Shown here in pieces: positions 15,300 to 25,232 of a DNA stretch of 64,000 nt. This stretch comes from JAIBJN01 sp963830885 (GTDB lineage: Bacteria; Actinomycetota; Thermoleophilia; Gaiellales; Gaiellaceae). Location of the stretch: the NCBI GenBank assembly GCA_963830885.1, contig CAWHOA010000015.1:150679-214678 (forward strand), read 5' to 3'. The notes under the pieces were generated by a model, which did not search any database, had not been told where the DNA came from, and saw only the letters and a list, made by a program, of their open reading frames with translations. Position numbers and translations under genes: made by a program. How positions within the stretch are numbered: position 1 is the stretch's first letter; each line of letters starts with the position of its first letter.

Positions 15300-16057
15300 C
15301 GGAAGCGGCTCAGCAGCCCCTGCTTGCGGCGCCAGACCTCGCGGGCCTCGGCGATGCGCTCCTCGCGCGCGAGCGCGGCAAACTCGCTTCGCAGCGGCTC
15401 GAGCTCCGTGCCGAGCGCCCAGCCGAGCAGGAGATCGGCCAGCTCCGGGTTCCGGGGCAGCAGGGGGCCGTGGAGGTACGTCCCCAGCACGTGACCCTGG
15501 ACGGCGCCGTCGGTCGGCGGATCGCCGCCGTTGCAGACGCCGACCTCGACCTCGGCGAGCGGCTCCGGCTCCGGCCCGAGCGCGGTGCGGCCTCGATGCC
15601 ACTCGTAGCCGACGAGGGCCGGCAGGCCGAAGCGCGGCGCCGGCCTCGTGACCACACGGTTGTCCACGTGGTCGCCGAGTGTCGTCGTGACGTCCAGGAT
15701 CTCGAGCCCGGCCTCCGTCCCGCCGCCGGGTGTCTCGAAGCTCCGGCCGAGGATCTCGTAGCCGGCGCCGATGCCGACCACCACCTTGCCGGCCGCGGCG
15801 GCGCGCGCGAGCGTCCCCTCGGCGGCGAGCAGCCGCGCGACGGCGGGCTGGTCCTCGTCCTCGGCACCCTGGAGGATGTAGAGGTCGGCGTCCGGAAGCG
15901 GGTCGCCGATCGGCGCGCCCACCGTCTCCACCTCGACTCCGCGCGCGCGGGCCCGGTGCTCCAGCATGCGCAGGTTCCCGCCGTCCCCCTGCGGGAACAT
16001 CGCCCCGGGGTAGACGTCGACGATGGTCAGCGTGCTGGGAGCTCTCAGAGGGCTCAC
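15296..16057 (-). CDS. gatD: GatD-like lipid II isoglutaminyl synthase amidotransferase subunit lacking the catalytic Cys
   Basis: A 253-residue class I-type glutaminase subunit that pairs with MurT to amidate the D-Glu of lipid II. The fold motifs are present (LYILQGAEDED, YLHGPLLPRNPELADLLL with His196). However, the nucleophile elbow, normally a CGGY-type sequence, reads VVVGIGAGYEILG: residue 97 is Gly, encoded ggc, where the catalytic Cys should be. Without the Cys, hydrolysis of glutamine is not expected. It could work with free ammonia, be structural, or be inactive. Overlaps murT by 4 bp, the standard operon arrangement. Confidence 0.85.
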   Translation of the reverse strand: MSPLRAPSTLTIVDVYPGAMFPQGDGGNLRMLEHRARARGVEVETVGAPIGDPLPDADLYILQGAEDEDQPAVARLLAAEGTLARAAAAGKVVVGIGAGYEILGRSFETPGGGTEAGLEILDVTTTLGDHVDNRVVTRPAPRFGLPALVGYEWHRGRTALGPEPEPLAEVEVGVCNGGDPPTDGAVQGHVLGTYLHGPLLPRNPELADLLLGWALGTELEPLRSEFAALAREERIAEAREVWRRKQGLLSRFR

Positions 16058-17328
16058 GTGGCGCCGAGCTCGTCCAGGCGCTCGCGGAGGTCGAGGAACG
16101 CCGGGTAGTTCCCCACGACCGAGACCGGCCCCGGCGGGCTCGCGAGGATCGCCTCGACCGGGTCGCGCACCCGCTTCACGTTCAGACCGGCCACCTCGAG
16201 CCGCAGGGCCATGTCGGAGGCGCGGTGGCCGGTGGCGACCGCGTCGCGCCCGGCCAGCCGCTCGAGCGGGGCGTCCCAGGCGAGGCTTGCGTCCTTCGAG
16301 TTGAAGTCGCCCCGCGCGGTCAGGTGGAAGACGAGCGCGTCGCCGGAGTCACCCGCGATCGTGATCGACTCCTGCCAGCTCGCCGGGTTCTTGGCGAGGA
16401 TCAGACGCACAAGTCGGCCGTCCACGTTGCGGCGGTTGTAGCGGCCGTCGACGTTACCGACCCCCGCCATCGCCTCCGCCGCCTGGTGCGGGTCGACGCC
16501 GAGCGTCATCGCCGCGACGAGCGCGAACACCGCGTTGTGCCGGTTCATCCGGCCGGGGACCGCGAGCTCCAGCGGGACCGACACGCCGGGCCCCTCGGCC
16601 ACGTCGCCCACCAGCCGCCAGCTCGGCTCCTGCCGCTCCTGCCCGCAGGACTCGCACCACCAGCGCTCGCCCTCGCGCCGGAGCCGGACGATGCAGTCGC
16701 GGCAGATCGCGCCGTCCTCCGACCACTCGTCTCCGCCAGCTACCCAGACGACGTCCTCTGCTGGCTGCACCGCCCACGTGACGATCGGGTCGTCGGCGTT
16801 GGCGACCACGGTGAGCGGCCAGTCGACCGCCTCCAGGGTCTCGCGCCAGTGGCGCGCCAGGGGCTTGTAGCGCACGCCGCGCTCGAGGTAGTCGCGGCTG
16901 AGGTTGAGGAGCACGATCGTGCGTGGCCGCGTGGCCGCCGTCACGGGGCCGAGGTAGGACTCGTCGGTCTCGAGCACGGCGTAGGGCGTGTTCCGCTCAG
17001 CCTCCAGCGCGACGACGAGGCCGGAGGCCATGTTCGAGCCGTTTTCGTTGTACGCCGTCGGGCCAAGCCGGCTCACCGCCGCGGCGAGGAGCGCAGCCGT
17101 CGTGCTCTTGCCGTTGCTGGCGGAGACGAGCGCGGTCGTCCGGCCGCGCGCGAGGAGCCGGAGCGCTTCCGGGTCGAGCTTGAGTGCGACCGTGCCGCCG
17201 ACTACGCCGCCCTGGCCGCGCCCCGCGGCCCGGGAGGCCCTCGCCGCGAGGCGGCCGGCCGCGAGCGCCCCGCGCGTTCGCAGCGGGAGCGGGGGAAATC
17301 GCTTCTCGGACGGCGTCGGCGTGCCCAT
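16054..17328 (-). CDS. murT: Lipid II isoglutaminyl synthase subunit MurT
   Basis: A 424-residue Mur-ligase-like subunit that activates the D-Glu carboxylate of lipid II with ATP, for amidation by the GatD product. The ATP site reads SASNGKSTT (about 69-77), a variant of the usual TGTNGKTT. The zinc ribbon typical of MurT is intact (Cys209, Cys212, Cys225, Cys228). NDGRYNRRNVDGR-type and DUF1727 C-terminal features follow (RASDMALRLEVAG ... GNYPAFLDL). GTG/ATG choice at 17328 gives a natural N-terminus. Direct coupling with gatD. Confidence 0.92.
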   Translation of the reverse strand: MGTPTPSEKRFPPLPLRTRGALAAGRLAARASRAAGRGQGGVVGGTVALKLDPEALRLLARGRTTALVSASNGKSTTAALLAAAVSRLGPTAYNENGSNMASGLVVALEAERNTPYAVLETDESYLGPVTAATRPRTIVLLNLSRDYLERGVRYKPLARHWRETLEAVDWPLTVVANADDPIVTWAVQPAEDVVWVAGGDEWSEDGAICRDCIVRLRREGERWWCESCGQERQEPSWRLVGDVAEGPGVSVPLELAVPGRMNRHNAVFALVAAMTLGVDPHQAAEAMAGVGNVDGRYNRRNVDGRLVRLILAKNPASWQESITIAGDSGDALVFHLTARGDFNSKDASLAWDAPLERLAGRDAVATGHRASDMALRLEVAGLNVKRVRDPVEAILASPPGPVSVVGNYPAFLDLRERLDELGAT

Positions 17329-17493
17329 GCGGCTCGGAACCCGAGACTACAAGGACCTAGACTCTCGACCGGTCCGAGGCCGGACCGTGGCTCACGCGGG
17401 TTGTTCCGTCCCTCACTTGGGCGTACTGTCGGGCCTAAGGCGGGCCACCCCGGCTCACATACTCAGGTCGTTCCCTGGCCTGGGGCTTCGTTC

Positions 17494-20400
17494 ATGCGGC
17501 GTCTCCCCCTGATTGTGGCTCTCGCGTGCCTGCTCGCGCCGGTTTCGGCGGCGGGTGGTGCCACCCTGCCGCCGGGCTTCCAGGAGGAGGTCGTCTTCTC
17601 CGGGCTCGCCAACCCGATGGTCGTCCGCTTCTCGCCCGATGGGCGCGTCTTCGTCGCCGAGAAGAGCGGCCTGGTCAAGGTCTTCGACAGCCTCGCGGAC
17701 TCGACGCCGAGCACGTACGCGGACCTGCGCACGCAGGTGCACAACTACTGGGACCGCGGCCTGCTCGGGATGGCGCTCGACCCCCAGTTCCCGGCGGACC
17801 CCAACCTCTACGTGCTCTACACCCACGACGCGGCCATCGGCGGCACGGCGCCCCGTTGGGGGACGGCGGGCGCGACGTCCGACCCGTGCCCGAACCCGCC
17901 GGGCGGCAACGTCGACGGGTGCGTCGTCTCGGGGCGCCTCTCGCGCGTGAGCTCGACCGGGGTGGAGACCGTGCTCGTCACGGACTGGTGCCAGCAGTAC
18001 CCGAGCCACTCGCAAGGCCAGATCCAGTTCGGCCCCGACGGGGCGCTCTACGCCTCCTCTGGAGACGGCGCCGCGTTCGGCTTCGCCGACTGGGGCCAGG
18101 ACGGCAACCCCCTGAACCCGTGCGGCGACCCGCCGGGCGGCGTCGGCGCCGTCCTCAGTCCTCCGACGGCGGAGGGCGGAAGCCTGCGCGCGCAGGATCT
18201 GCGTACGAGCGGCGACCCGGTCACCCTCGACGGCTCGATCATCCGGGTCAACCCCGATAACGGGGCGGCGCTGTCGACGAACCCGCTCTTCTCCAACTCC
18301 GACCTGAACGCGCGCCGGATCATCGCCCACGGCATGCGCAACCCCTTCAGGATCGCGTTCCGTCCGGGCACCTCCGAGCTCTGGGTCGGGGATGTCGGCC
18401 TCGGCCGCTGGGAAGAGATCAACCGCATCACCGATGTGCTCGGGTCGGTCGAGAACGCCGGCTGGCCATGCTACGAGGGCCCGGCCTCGCCTCCTTCGTG
18501 GCAGCAGGCCGGCGTGGACATCTGCACGAACCTCTACGCGGCCGGCCCGTCGGCGGTGCACGCCCCGTACTACTCGTACGCGCACTCGAGCACGGTCGTC
18601 GCCGGCGAGACCTGCCCGTTCGGAAGCAGCTCGATCTCGGGTCTCGCCTTCTACCAGGGAGGGTCGTACCCGGCCGCCTACAGCAACGCCCTGTTCTTCT
18701 CCGACTACTCGCGCAAGTGCATCTGGGCGATGCGGGCGGGGAGCAACGGGCTCCCGAACCCGAACGACGTCGTCACCTTCGTCGCCCCGGCGGCCGGCCC
18801 CGTCCAGCTCGAGATCGGGCCGGGAGGCGACCTGTTCTACCCCGACTACGACGGCGGGACGATCCGGCGGATCCGCTACTTCGCAGCGAACCAGCCGCCG
18901 ATCGCGGTCGCCCAGGCGACGCCCACGAACGGGATCGCACCGCTCGTCGTGAGCTTCGACGGCGGCGGGTCGAGCGACCCCGAGGGCGGTGCGCTCACCT
19001 ACGCGTGGGATCTCGACGCCGACGGCGTGTACGACGACTCGACCTCGGCCACGCCGTCCCGGACCTACACGCAGGACGGGCAGGTCACGGTCGGCCTCCG
19101 CGTCACCGACTCGAGCGGAGCCTCCGACGTCGCCTCGATCGTGATCACGGTCGGCAACTCGGCCCCGGTCGCGACGATCACGGCCCCGACCGCGACGACG
19201 ACCTGGGCCGTCGGCGAGAGCGTCGCCTTCTCGGGCACGGGTACCGACGCCCAGAGCGGAGCGCTGCCGGCCTCGGCGTTTCTGTGGGAGCTCGTTCTCC
19301 ACCACTGTCCTTCGACCTGCCACGAGCACGAGCTGCAGTCGTTCACGGGCGTCTCGAGCGGCGCCTTCGACGGGCCCGACCACGACTACCCGGTGCACCT
19401 CGAGCTGCGCCTGACCGTGACCGACTCCGGCGGCCTCAAGGACACGGAGAGCCTGCTCCTGCAGCCGAAGACGGTGCAGACGACGTTCGTGACGAGCGTC
19501 CCCGGGCTGCAACTGACGGTGGACGACGACACGGCGCCGGCGCCGTTCACGCGCACGTCCATCCAGGGCTCGAGCCACACGGTCTCTGCGCCGGCGACCC
19601 AGACGCTCTCCGGCGTCGAGTTCACGTTCGAGTCGTGGTCCGACGGAGGCGCGCGCGTGCACCAGCTCACGACGTCGAGCTCCGGGACCCTGACCGCCCA
19701 GTACTCGGGCGGGACGCCGGCCGCGTGCTTCTACAACCCGGCCACGAAGTCCGTCGCGGCGTCGATCGCGCCGACCTCGCAGGCGACGCTCAAGGTCGCG
19801 GCGAGCGGTCAGCTTCTCTTCGGAGCCGTGCCCATGCCGTGCGGCGGCGCCACGGCGACGAACACGGACAAGGTGGTCGTCACCGGCACCGTCGGGGCGA
19901 CCGAGCGCTTGATCATCGACCAGTCCGAGGCTCTCCTCGGACCCGGCGCCGAGGTCGAGAGCACCATTCCCGAGATCGAGGTGGTCGCGAACCTGGGAGA
20001 CGCGGCAGACCGGCTCGTCGTGATCGGCACCTCGGGTGACGACAAGCTCTCGGCCGGCCTGTATGGAGTCGCCTTCGACGCCGACAGCGACGTCGACGTC
20101 ACGTTCGCGCCCTCACCCGCGCCTGCCACCGTCGAGCTCGTGGGCGGCGGGGGGAAGAACACGCTCACGGCCCGCGGGGGCAGCGGGACGGGCGCCGTCT
20201 TCACCGGGAGCATCGTTCTGCGCGCCGGCGACCTCGGCGACACGCTCACCGGCTCCAACCTCGGTGACCTGCTCGTGGGCGGCGGCGGCAACGACGATGT
20301 CAACGGCTACGGCGGCAACGACACGATCGACGGCGGTGCAGGTGACGACAAGCTCAACGGTGCCGACGGGAACGACGACAGCATCGGCGGCCTCGGGGCG

Positions 20401-21747
20401 GACTCGATCTCGTCCGGGGCCGGCGACGACACGATCCGGGCCGCGGACGGCCTGGTCGACCCGGTGCTGAACGGCGGCGCCGGGATCGACACGGCCTATT
20501 ACGACCTGGTCGACCCGGTGCCGAGCGCCGTCGAGAACAAGATCATCGGCTCGGCGCCGCCGCCGCCTCCGCCGCCACCTCCGCCTCCGGGCCCGGACAC
20601 GACGCCGCCGCAGACGACCATCGCCTCGGGGCCGCCCCCGTCCACCACCGAGACGACCGCGACCTTCGCCCTCGCCTCGAGCGAGGTGGGCTCGACCTTC
20701 GAGTGCGCCCTCGACCTCGGGGCGTTCCTCCCCTGTGTCTCCCCGGTCACGTACAGCTCGCTGGCCCTGGGCGCCCACCAGCTGCGCGTGCGCGCCATCG
20801 ATCCTGCCGGGAACGTCGATCTCACGCCTGCGGCGCACTCCTGGACGATCGAGGCGGCTCCGCCTCCGCCCCCGCCGCCTCCGCCGGGCCAGGGCTCCTG
20901 TGTCTACAACGCGACGCAGAAGACCGCGACGGCCACGATCCCGGTAGGCGGCACGGCGACGCTCGCGGTCGTCGGCAGCGAGATTCGCTTCGCCGGCGTC
21001 GCCTGCGGCGCCGCGATGACCACGAACACGGATGCGATCACGGTCACGGGCGGCTCGGGGTCGGTCGAGCGCCTGGTCGTCGACCAGTCGGCCGGAGCGC
21101 TCTCCCCGGGCGCCACGGCAGAGGCGATCGGCACGAACTCCGAGATCGAGCTGGCGGTCAATCTCGGCGACCCGACCGACCAGTTCGTGCTCGGCGGGAC
21201 GGCCGGCGCCGACCTGCTCTCCGCCGGGACGAAGGGCGTCTCGTTCACGCCCGACACGGACCTCGACGTCACGTTCTTGCCGCTCCTGGGCGCGATCGAG
21301 CTGGCGGGCGGCGCCGGCAACGACACCCTGACCTCGGGCGGCGGCTACGGCACAGCGCAGGCGTTCCTCGGACGGGCGACGCTGCGCGGCGAAGGCGACG
21401 ACGACGCGCTTGGCGGCAGCGCCCTCGACGACGTGATCGTGGGCGGCCCAGGCGCCGACACGCTGCAGGGAAACTCGGGGAACGACGAGCTCCTCGGCGA
21501 GGCCGGCAACGACACGCTCAACGGGCAGGACGGAAACGACGGGCTCGTCGGCGGGCCCGGTGTGGATTCGCTCTCGGGCGGGAACGGCGACGACAGGCTC
21601 GAGGCGGCCGACGGCGAGGCCGATGCGCTGATCCACGGCCAGGTCGGCGTGGACACCGCCTACTACGACCTCGGGCTCGACCCGGCTCCGGTCTCGGCCG
21701 AGAACGCGGTTCCCGGGCCGCCTCCGCCCACGGGCCTGCTGCGGTAG
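17494..21747 (+). CDS. Secreted glucose/sorbosone-dehydrogenase-like propeller with PKD and two RTX modules
   Basis: A 1,417-residue exported protein. A signal peptide (1 to about 22, ending VSAAGG) precedes a six-bladed PQQ-sugar-dehydrogenase-like propeller (about 25-465; NPMVVRFSPDGRVFVAEKSG, WDRGLLGMALDP, HGMRNPFRIAFRPG). A PKD domain (about 465-555; GGGSSDPEGGALTYAWDLD) and a beta-rich linker follow. Two homologous modules (about 743-1018 and 1134-1402) each end in GGxGxDxxx calcium-binding RTX repeats. Polyproline and an Ig-like TTPPQTTI domain separate them. Whether the propeller is an active PQQ enzyme is unknown. RTX repeats usually imply extracellular Ca2+-dependent folding. ATG 17494 is the start because the signal peptide begins there. 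Confidence 0.85.
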   Translation: MRRLPLIVALACLLAPVSAAGGATLPPGFQEEVVFSGLANPMVVRFSPDGRVFVAEKSGLVKVFDSLADSTPSTYADLRTQVHNYWDRGLLGMALDPQFPADPNLYVLYTHDAAIGGTAPRWGTAGATSDPCPNPPGGNVDGCVVSGRLSRVSSTGVETVLVTDWCQQYPSHSQGQIQFGPDGALYASSGDGAAFGFADWGQDGNPLNPCGDPPGGVGAVLSPPTAEGGSLRAQDLRTSGDPVTLDGSIIRVNPDNGAALSTNPLFSNSDLNARRIIAHGMRNPFRIAFRPGTSELWVGDVGLGRWEEINRITDVLGSVENAGWPCYEGPASPPSWQQAGVDICTNLYAAGPSAVHAPYYSYAHSSTVVAGETCPFGSSSISGLAFYQGGSYPAAYSNALFFSDYSRKCIWAMRAGSNGLPNPNDVVTFVAPAAGPVQLEIGPGGDLFYPDYDGGTIRRIRYFAANQPPIAVAQATPTNGIAPLVVSFDGGGSSDPEGGALTYAWDLDADGVYDDSTSATPSRTYTQDGQVTVGLRVTDSSGASDVASIVITVGNSAPVATITAPTATTTWAVGESVAFSGTGTDAQSGALPASAFLWELVLHHCPSTCHEHELQSFTGVSSGAFDGPDHDYPVHLELRLTVTDSGGLKDTESLLLQPKTVQTTFVTSVPGLQLTVDDDTAPAPFTRTSIQGSSHTVSAPATQTLSGVEFTFESWSDGGARVHQLTTSSSGTLTAQYSGGTPAACFYNPATKSVAASIAPTSQATLKVAASGQLLFGAVPMPCGGATATNTDKVVVTGTVGATERLIIDQSEALLGPGAEVESTIPEIEVVANLGDAADRLVVIGTSGDDKLSAGLYGVAFDADSDVDVTFAPSPAPATVELVGGGGKNTLTARGGSGTGAVFTGSIVLRAGDLGDTLTGSNLGDLLVGGGGNDDVNGYGGNDTIDGGAGDDKLNGADGNDDSIGGLGADSISSGAGDDTIRAADGLVDPVLNGGAGIDTAYYDLVDPVPSAVENKIIGSAPPPPPPPPPPPGPDTTPPQTTIASGPPPSTTETTATFALASSEVGSTFECALDLGAFLPCVSPVTYSSLALGAHQLRVRAIDPAGNVDLTPAAHSWTIEAAPPPPPPPPPGQGSCVYNATQKTATATIPVGGTATLAVVGSEIRFAGVACGAAMTTNTDAITVTGGSGSVERLVVDQSAGALSPGATAEAIGTNSEIELAVNLGDPTDQFVLGGTAGADLLSAGTKGVSFTPDTDLDVTFLPLLGAIELAGGAGNDTLTSGGGYGTAQAFLGRATLRGEGDDDALGGSALDDVIVGGPGADTLQGNSGNDELLGEAGNDTLNGQDGNDGLVGGPGVDSLSGGNGDDRLEAADGEADALIHGQVGVDTAYYDLGLDPAPVSAENAVPGPPPPTGLLR

Positions 21748-21769
21748 CCGGCCGGCCTGAGACGCGGCC

Positions 21770-23418
21770 CTAGCCGATCGTGAAGACGGTCCGGCCGTAG
21801 AGCGGCCCGTACCGGGCTGCCGCCTTCGACCCGTAGCCGGGCCACACGTAGACCGCGACCGGCCCTTCCGAGAGCGCGTGCCGCCTGCCCTGGAAGGTCC
21901 AGCTCGACTGCAGCCGGTACTGCGAGCGGGCCGGCCAGGTGCTGAGGATCTTCCTCCCGTTGCGCCAGACCTGCATGTTGTAGTACGTGGCCCTCGGGGC
22001 CGATCTCCAGTCGACGAGCGGGGGCGTGTGCACGACCGCGTGGTAGCGGGGTGAGATGATCGGGCTCGGCCAGGCCTCGACCTCGACCGGAGACGAGAGG
22101 TTCCCCGCCCTGTCGAGGCTTCGGATCCGATAGCGGTAGAGCACGTGGTTGCTCACGGTCGCGTCGGTGAAGGAGTTCGCGGCGGCGCGGTCCACCAACC
22201 GCTTCCAGAATCCCGCAGTCCCCCGCTTCCGCCAGATGCGGACGCGGTCGTAGTCGACGTCGATCGGCTTCGTCCAGGTCAGGCCCACCCGCAGGTGACC
22301 GGCCCGGGCCGAGAAGCCGACGACCGCGGCTGGCGGCGTCCTGTCGACGACCCAGCCGTATGACGCCTGGTTCACGTTCCCGATCGAGTTCGTCACCTGC
22401 ACCGTGAAGAGGTACGCGCCGTCCACGAGTCCCGAGTAGGTCTGCACGGAGCCGCCGGAGCAGGGCTCGAAGGTGCCGCCGCCGAGTGGCCCGTCGAGCC
22501 TGCAGACGGTGACGACATCGGGCTCGACGGTGAGCTCGAACTCGGCGTCCGCCCGGGTCGTCAGCGGCGGGACGCTCGTCTTGATGCTCGGCTTCGCCGG
22601 CTTCGCGCCCGCCTGGACGATGACGTTGAAGCTCTCCGCACCGCTCGTCAGGCCGGAGGCGTCCGTCGCCACGCACGAGACTTCCGTCTCGCCGAGCGGA
22701 AAGAGCGTTCCCGAGGCAGGATCGCACGTCACGACCGGGCTCGGATCGGCCGCGTCATGGGCGGTCGGGAGGGCGTAGGCGACGACCGCGCCCTGCGGAG
22801 ACTGCTGGCCTGCGATGACGTCGGCGTGCGACGTCAGGGTCGGCGGCGTCGTGTCACGCACCGCGATCCTGACTACCCCCGCGCTCGCGTTCCCGGCGGC
22901 GTCGGTCGCCGTGCAGGTCACGTCCGTGTTGCCGAGCGGGAAGGTCGAGCCGGGGGCGTGCGTGCAGGCAAGTCGCAGGGCGCGGGGTCGAGGTTGTCGG
23001 TTGCCGCGAAGCTCACGATGGCGCCGGCCGGGGAGGTGGCCTCGACGGCGACGTTACCGGGCAGCACTGGCGCGGTCACGTCGACCGTCCAGCTGAAGGT
23101 TGCCGGAGGGCTCTGGTTGCCCGAGGCGTCGAGCGCCCTGACCTGGAAGGTGTGCCCACCCTCCGTCAGGGACGGGTACGACACCGGGGATGTGCACGAG
23201 CCCCAGCCGGCTGCCCCCGAATCCAGGCGGCAGATGAAGCTCGCCGTGTTCTGCGACCCGGAGAGCACGAACGTCGCGTTCTGCTCGTCGGTCCAGACCG
23301 GGGTGTCGGTCGACACGGTCGGCTTGTCCGGCGCGGCGAGCTCACCCGCGGCCCCCGAGACGAGCGACCCACCCAGGACGACGACGCCGAGGGCTGCGAG
23401 GGCGGTGAGCCGCCTCAC
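21770..23418 (-). pseudogene. Secreted HYR/fibronectin-III adhesin-like protein, frameshifted near 22,950
   Basis: Two frames together make one protein. The first (23418 to 22918) has a signal peptide, an Ig-like domain and the start of a HYR domain (VAVEATSPAGAIVSFAATDNLDPAP). The frame then changes within about 30 bp. The second (22921 to 21770) resumes with the end of the same HYR domain (CTATDAAGN), another HYR copy (SCVATDASG), fibronectin-like domains and a C-terminal domain of Ala/Tyr/Trp-rich strands. The split falls inside one conserved HYR unit, so a one-base loss is the likely cause. A GTGA overlap would still let the second half be reinitiated. Its 5' end overlaps the next gene by 4 bp. 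Confidence 0.75.
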
Positions 23419-23975
23419 GTTCCCACCAGGACGACGAAGGTGGCCGCGCCGAGCGCGAGCGTCAGCGCCAGGGCCAGCCCGATGTCGGCACGTCGCTCCA
23501 CGAGCAGCCCCGAGACCGCGCCGAGCGCGCGCGCCGGCATCAAGGCGAAGGCGAGCGCCAGCAGACCGCTTCCGACGAGCAGGATCAGGGCGGCGCCGGC
23601 CGCCACGGAGAATCCGTCTCCGGTAGTAGTGGCTGGAACGACGGCGGATGCGGTCACGACTTGGCTACGGACGATTGGGTTCGACCGCGTGAGCGTTCCC
23701 ACGGCTTCGGCCCGCGTAACGTGCGCCGGGACCGAGTAGGTGCGCTCGGCGGCCTTCTCCCGGCGCGCGGTTCGCTCCGGGGTGCGCTTCGTCTCGCGGG
23801 CCGGGGGGGACGCCTGCGGGGTCGTCGGCTCGGCCGGCGTGGAGCTCGGAGCCGGAGCCGCCGGCTCCGAGGGCGGGGGGACGGGCGCAGGATCGGGCTG
23901 CGGCTGCCCGAGGGCGACGCCGGCGACGCAGAGAGTGATCGCGATCGCGATCGTTACAACGCAGGTCTGCCGCAC
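23415..23975 (-). CDS. Exported Pro-rich protein with two C-terminal membrane helices, unknown function
   Basis: A 186-residue protein. It has a signal peptide or N-terminal anchor (about 5-23), a Pro/Ser/Ala/Thr-rich stalk (about 25-65) and a basic Arg/Glu stretch. Two transmembrane helices follow (GAALILLVGSGLLALAFALM, IGLALALTLALGAATFVVLV). The 3' end overlaps the downstream secreted HYR gene by 4 bp, so the two are coupled and may work together at the envelope. No domain is recognised. Confidence 0.65.
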   Translation of the reverse strand: MRQTCVVTIAIAITLCVAGVALGQPQPDPAPVPPPSEPAAPAPSSTPAEPTTPQASPPARETKRTPERTARREKAAERTYSVPAHVTRAEAVGTLTRSNPIVRSQVVTASAVVPATTTGDGFSVAAGAALILLVGSGLLALAFALMPARALGAVSGLLVERRADIGLALALTLALGAATFVVLVGT

Positions 23976-24125
23976 AGACCCGACCCCTTCCCAGGGACAT
24001 TCCGCAGACCTCCAGGGTATGCCGAGGCGTCACGCCGCGCAAGGGCCTGCCAGGGCTGCGGCGCCGCCGTGCTTGGCCCTCGCCGGGGCGTCGCCGCTCC
24101 CGCTGCTCCGTTACGGTGTCCCGTC

Positions 24126-25232
24126 ATGCAGATCCGCGCCGCCGTGCTCGAGGGCTTCGGACAGCCGCTCACGATCCAGGAGCTCGACCTCGCCGAGCCG
24201 AAGGCCGGCGAGGCGCTCGTCCGGCTCGTGGCCTGCGGCGTCTGTCACACCGACCTCTACACCGCGTCGGGCGCCGACCCCTCGGGGTACTCGCCGACCG
24301 TGCTCGGCCACGAGGGCGCCGGGGTCGTCGAGGCGGTGGGCGAGGGCGTCACCCTCGTCGAGCCGGGCGACCACGTCGTCACGCTCTTTGCGCCTCAGTG
24401 CGGCGAGTGCGTCCACTGCCGCCGGCCCGGGATCGGCCTCTGCCTGGCGATCCGCGACCGGCAGAACGAGGGCTATCTCCCGGACGGGACGACGCGGCTT
24501 TCCCGCGACGGCGAGCCGATCCGCCACTTCATGGGCACGTCGACCTTCGCGGAGTACACGGTCATGCCGGAGATCGCGCTGGCGACGATCGACCCGGACG
24601 CGCCGCTCGATCGCGCCGCGTTGTTCGCCTGCGGGCTCTCCACCGGGATCGGCGCGGCGCTCAACACCGCCAGAGTGGAACCCGGCTCGACCTGCGTCGT
24701 CTTCGGCACCGGCATGGTCGGCCTCGGCGCAGTTGTCGGCTGTAGGCTCGCGGGGGCGGAGCGGATCGTGGCCGTCGACGTGGCTGAGGGCCGGCTCGCG
24801 CTCGCCCCGCACCACGGCGCCACCGAGACCATGCTCGGCGGCGAGGACGTCGTCGACCGGATCCTGGAGGCGACCGGTGGCTTCGGGGCGGACTACACGT
24901 TCGAGGCGACCGGCAACGTCGCGGTCATGCGCCAGGCGGTCGAGTCGGCGCGTATGGGCTGGGGCCTGGCCACGATGTGCGGCGTCGCCGGCAAGGGCGA
25001 GACGCTGAACGTCGTCCCCCGTTTCCTCATCACCGGCCGGCGGATCGCCGGCTCCTCCTTCGGCGGCTGCAAGGGGCGGGAGGACGTGCCCGCCTACGTC
25101 CGCCGCTACCTCGACGGCGAGATCGACGTGGACGCCTTCGTCTCCCACAAGCTGACCCTCGACGAGGTCAACCGCGGCTTCGAGCTGATGGAGGCCGGCG
25201 ACGGCATCCGGAGCGTGATCGACCTCGCGTGA
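24126..25232 (+). CDS. Zinc-dependent alcohol dehydrogenase, class III-like
   Basis: A 368-residue MDR enzyme. Catalytic zinc ligands lie in ACGVCHTD and GHEGAG; the structural zinc site has the C-x2-C-x2-C-x7-C lobe (CGECVHCRRPGIGLC). The Rossmann motif FGTGMVGLGAV with an Asp after it (VAVDVAEGR) selects NAD. The C-terminal SSFGGCKGREDVPAYV with KLTLDEVNRGFELM is the class III/formaldehyde-dehydrogenase-like ending. The thiol adduct (mycothiol or glutathione) is not determined. The stop overlaps the next gene's GTG by 4 bp. Confidence 0.9.
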   Translation: MQIRAAVLEGFGQPLTIQELDLAEPKAGEALVRLVACGVCHTDLYTASGADPSGYSPTVLGHEGAGVVEAVGEGVTLVEPGDHVVTLFAPQCGECVHCRRPGIGLCLAIRDRQNEGYLPDGTTRLSRDGEPIRHFMGTSTFAEYTVMPEIALATIDPDAPLDRAALFACGLSTGIGAALNTARVEPGSTCVVFGTGMVGLGAVVGCRLAGAERIVAVDVAEGRLALAPHHGATETMLGGEDVVDRILEATGGFGADYTFEATGNVAVMRQAVESARMGWGLATMCGVAGKGETLNVVPRFLITGRRIAGSSFGGCKGREDVPAYVRRYLDGEIDVDAFVSHKLTLDEVNRGFELMEAGDGIRSVIDLA

